53,205 bases of DNA from an uncultured Pelagibacteraceae bacterium. GTDB lineage: Bacteria > Pseudomonadota > Alphaproteobacteria > Pelagibacterales > Pelagibacteraceae. Shown here one piece after another: positions 51,608 through 53,205 of this stretch (position 1 is the stretch's first letter; each line of letters starts with the position of its first letter). The stretch covers positions 1 to 53,205 of the forward strand of contig CACJLM010000002.1 in assembly GCA_902594245.1 (NCBI GenBank). Reading direction: 5' to 3'. Below the pieces are notes generated by a model that was not told the origin of the DNA, searched no databases, and saw only the letters and a program-made list of their open reading frames with translations. The translations under genes were made by a program, and so were the position numbers.

Positions 51608-52281
51608 TGGATTTTGAATTGATGATTAATAGTTTTCCAAAGTTATTAAATGCCACTGTTGTAACTTTAAAACTTTTATCCGTGTCCTTAATTGTAGGAT
51701 TATTTATTGGATTATTATTTGCAATTTTAAGACTAAATAAAAACGATTTTATAAATAAATTTGCATATGGATATTCATACGTTTTCAGAGGAACTCCATT
51801 ATTAGTACAAATATTCATTATCTATTTTGGTTTAGGTCAAATTGAATATTTGAGATCAACATTTTTATGGGTAATTTTAAAAGAACCTTATTGGTGTGCA
51901 ATTATAGCTTTTGCATTAAATACTGGTGCTTATACATCTGAAATTTTAAGATCAGCCTTTCAAACAATTAAACCTGGTATAATTGAAGCTGGACAAAGTC
52001 TAGGTATATCTAGCAAGATTATTTTTTATAAAATACAAATTCCAATAGCTATTAGACAATCGTTACCAGCATATGGAAATGAAATTATTTTAATGATGAA
52101 AGGAACATCTTTGGCTAGTACAGTTACAATAATGGATTTAACTGGCGTTGCAAAATATATAATATCAACAACTTTTAAACCAATTGAAGTATTTATTGTA
52201 GCTGGTGGTATTTATTTATTTATGACTTTTATAATCCACAATGTAATAAAATTTTTAGAAAAAAAATATAGTTTTAATTAA
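51607..52281 (+). CDS. Polar amino acid ABC transporter permease (HisM type)
   Basis: 224 residues, about five membrane helices. Conserved YVFRGTPLLVQIFIIYFGLGQ and NTGAYTSEILRSAFQTIKPGIIEAGQSLGISSKIIFYKIQIPIAIRQSLP (EAA loop). Second half of the channel. The operon stops here: the next gene is convergent with overlapping stop codons, and no ATPase gene is present on this strand in the window. Confidence 0.9.
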   Translation: MDFELMINSFPKLLNATVVTLKLLSVSLIVGLFIGLLFAILRLNKNDFINKFAYGYSYVFRGTPLLVQIFIIYFGLGQIEYLRSTFLWVILKEPYWCAIIAFALNTGAYTSEILRSAFQTIKPGIIEAGQSLGISSKIIFYKIQIPIAIRQSLPAYGNEIILMMKGTSLASTVTIMDLTGVAKYIISTTFKPIEVFIVAGGIYLFMTFIIHNVIKFLEKKYSFN

Positions 52282-53205
52282 AGAATAACTAAATCCAACT
52301 TTTGCTTGCCTAATCTTTCATTACCTTTTTCAGTGACCAAGTAAGTTTCACCTAAATTCATTGCCAATTGATTTTCTGAGTCCATTAGAATCATATGCAT
52401 AAAGAAAACATTACCTGGTTCAATTATGTATGGATTTCCTGTGTATAGCATAGGCCAATCCATCCAATTTGGAGAAAAAGTTGTACCTAAAGAATAACCA
52501 CATGCATTCATTCTGGCTTTATTAAAACCAAGATTATCAAAGGTCTTTGCGTGAGCATCAAAAACCTCTCCAATTTTATTTCCGGGTTTAAGTTTGTTTT
52601 CACAATTCATTAATGCATCAACACAAGCTTCATGCATTTTATGATGTTTAGGATCTGCTTTGCCAATTGGAATAGTTCTAAACATTGCTGAATGATAATG
52701 TCTATAAGTTCCAGCCCATTCTACAGTTAATTGATCTCGATTTTTTAAAGTTTGTTTTTCTGCCTGGTAACGGCAGAGTAAAGCATTCTTACCCGAACCA
52801 ATAATAAATTCATTTGCAGGATAATCCCCACCTCCTTCAAATATAACTCTATTCATTTCAGCTAATATTTTAGATTCACTTACACCTGTTTTTGCATTTT
52901 TCCATACTTCATCTAAAGCTTTATCTGCAAGCTCAGCAGCTTTTTTTACATAAACAATTTCTTCTTTAGATTTAACTACTCTTAACTTTGTTATTAAGTC
53001 TGATTTATCTTCTACACTACAATAATTTTCTAAAGATTTGTTAAGTCGAATTGCATTACGTCCAGTTAATCCGTAAGCTTCATATTCAACTCCTAATTTT
53101 TTTCCTTTGAGATTTAATTCATCTAAAATCATTTTAAGATCATCAGTAGGGTTTGATCCATCTTTATCAACCCATATTCTGATATCTTCAATATTAGATG
53201 TATTT
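52278..53205 (-). CDS. M24-fold hydrolase, creatinase/ectoine hydrolase-like (5' truncated by window)
   Basis: The reading frame stays open to the right edge, so the N terminus is missing; at least 309 codons are visible. The pita-bread C-terminal domain is clear (TKLRVVKSKEEIVYVKKAAELAD, EGGGDYPANEFIIGSG, IIEPGNVFFMHM, LGETYLVTEKG). The usual metal ligands are replaced: E-W-A and Y-H-S-A for the two Asp, GYSLG for GHGxG. That pattern resembles metal-independent family members such as creatinase and ectoine hydrolase (DoeA/EutD) rather than proline peptidases. Confidence 0.75.
   Translation of the reverse strand, partial: NTSNIEDIRIWVDKDGSNPTDDLKMILDELNLKGKKLGVEYEAYGLTGRNAIRLNKSLENYCSVEDKSDLITKLRVVKSKEEIVYVKKAAELADKALDEVWKNAKTGVSESKILAEMNRVIFEGGGDYPANEFIIGSGKNALLCRYQAEKQTLKNRDQLTVEWAGTYRHYHSAMFRTIPIGKADPKHHKMHEACVDALMNCENKLKPGNKIGEVFDAHAKTFDNLGFNKARMNACGYSLGTTFSPNWMDWPMLYTGNPYIIEPGNVFFMHMILMDSENQLAMNLGETYLVTEKGNERLGKQKLDLVIL

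Noticed and set aside
1..53205. CRISPR arrays, insertion sequences, prophage or toxin-antitoxin modules
   Set aside because: No regularly spaced direct repeats, transposase or phage structural genes, or typical toxin-antitoxin pairs were seen on either strand.

Overview
The window looks like a streamlined, very AT-rich alphaproteobacterial chromosome of the SAR11 clade (Pelagibacterales, 'Candidatus Pelagibacter'-like). Support for this: GC is roughly 30% by eye, lysine/asparagine/isoleucine-rich proteins, spacers of a few bases or 1-11 base overlaps, few strong Shine-Dalgarno sites, convergent genes sharing stop codons, no insertion sequences, phage genes or CRISPR, and a gene content aimed at dissolved organic nitrogen and sulfur compounds. 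Species assignment is inference from gene content, not from a search.

Layout. 1-6.9 kb: a flavodoxin-fold quinone reductase, a small exported protein, then a dimethylglycine/sarcosine dehydrogenase-like enzyme, both ETF subunits and ETF:ubiquinone oxidoreductase, a complete electron route from N-methyl groups to the quinone pool. 6.9-11.6 kb: DUF2237, tandem 2OG-Fe(II) oxygenase paralogues, hisI, then folE, acuI and a LysR regulator. 11.6-17.8 kb: a ferric iron ABC transporter (futA, futB, futC) behind a near-perfect Fur box, with a Cys-rich 56-codon ORF, two large RNA hairpins and a peroxiredoxin placed between futA and futB; then azlCD and a periplasmic thioredoxin. 17.8-20.2 kb: an ETHE1-like persulfide dioxygenase, a cupredoxin, DUF4396 and a methyltransferase. 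20.16-20.50 kb is the only gene-poor stretch over 300 bases and is full of RNA-like structure. 20.5-26.7 kb: a gamma-butyrobetaine-hydroxylase-like oxygenase, a hisN-like phosphatase, a leftward run of small genes including two paired SMR-type transporters, and cysK-cysE. 26.7-37.5 kb: a VOC protein, a LysE exporter and an organosulfonate locus (HpsN-like dehydrogenase, phosphotransacetylase, LDH2-type dehydrogenase, TauCBA, divergent aminotransferase and alanine dehydrogenase). 37.5-43.5 kb: a second dimethylglycine dehydrogenase-like gene, a BASS transporter, an unusual regulator with two winged helices, two small membrane-anchored paralogues and guaC. 43.5-50 kb: tRNA-Met, a TPR protein, apt, and a methylthioadenosine/polyamine module (mtaP, mtnA, class II aldolase, fused speD-speE). 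50-53.2 kb: a polar amino acid ABC uptake system without its ATPase and a truncated M24-fold hydrolase.

How it fits together. Methylated amines feed the ETF chain; taurine-type sulfonates are imported, transaminated with pyruvate, and pyruvate is regenerated by alanine dehydrogenase with release of ammonium; reduced sulfur is handled by ETHE1, CysE/CysK and the methylthio-sugar salvage genes; methylthioadenosine made by the fused SpeD-SpeE enzyme can be recycled to adenine and a C3 phosphate by its immediate neighbours. Iron uptake is probably Fur-controlled and linked to peroxide detoxification.

The least explained pieces are the RNA structures at 12.95-13.07 kb and 20.16-20.41 kb with exposed anti-Shine-Dalgarno-like loops, an eight-codon ORF with a textbook ribosome site, the Glu-less SMR pair, the roughly 390-residue N-terminal addition on TauC, and the double winged-helix regulator. 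All statements rest on reading the sequence; no database search was possible.
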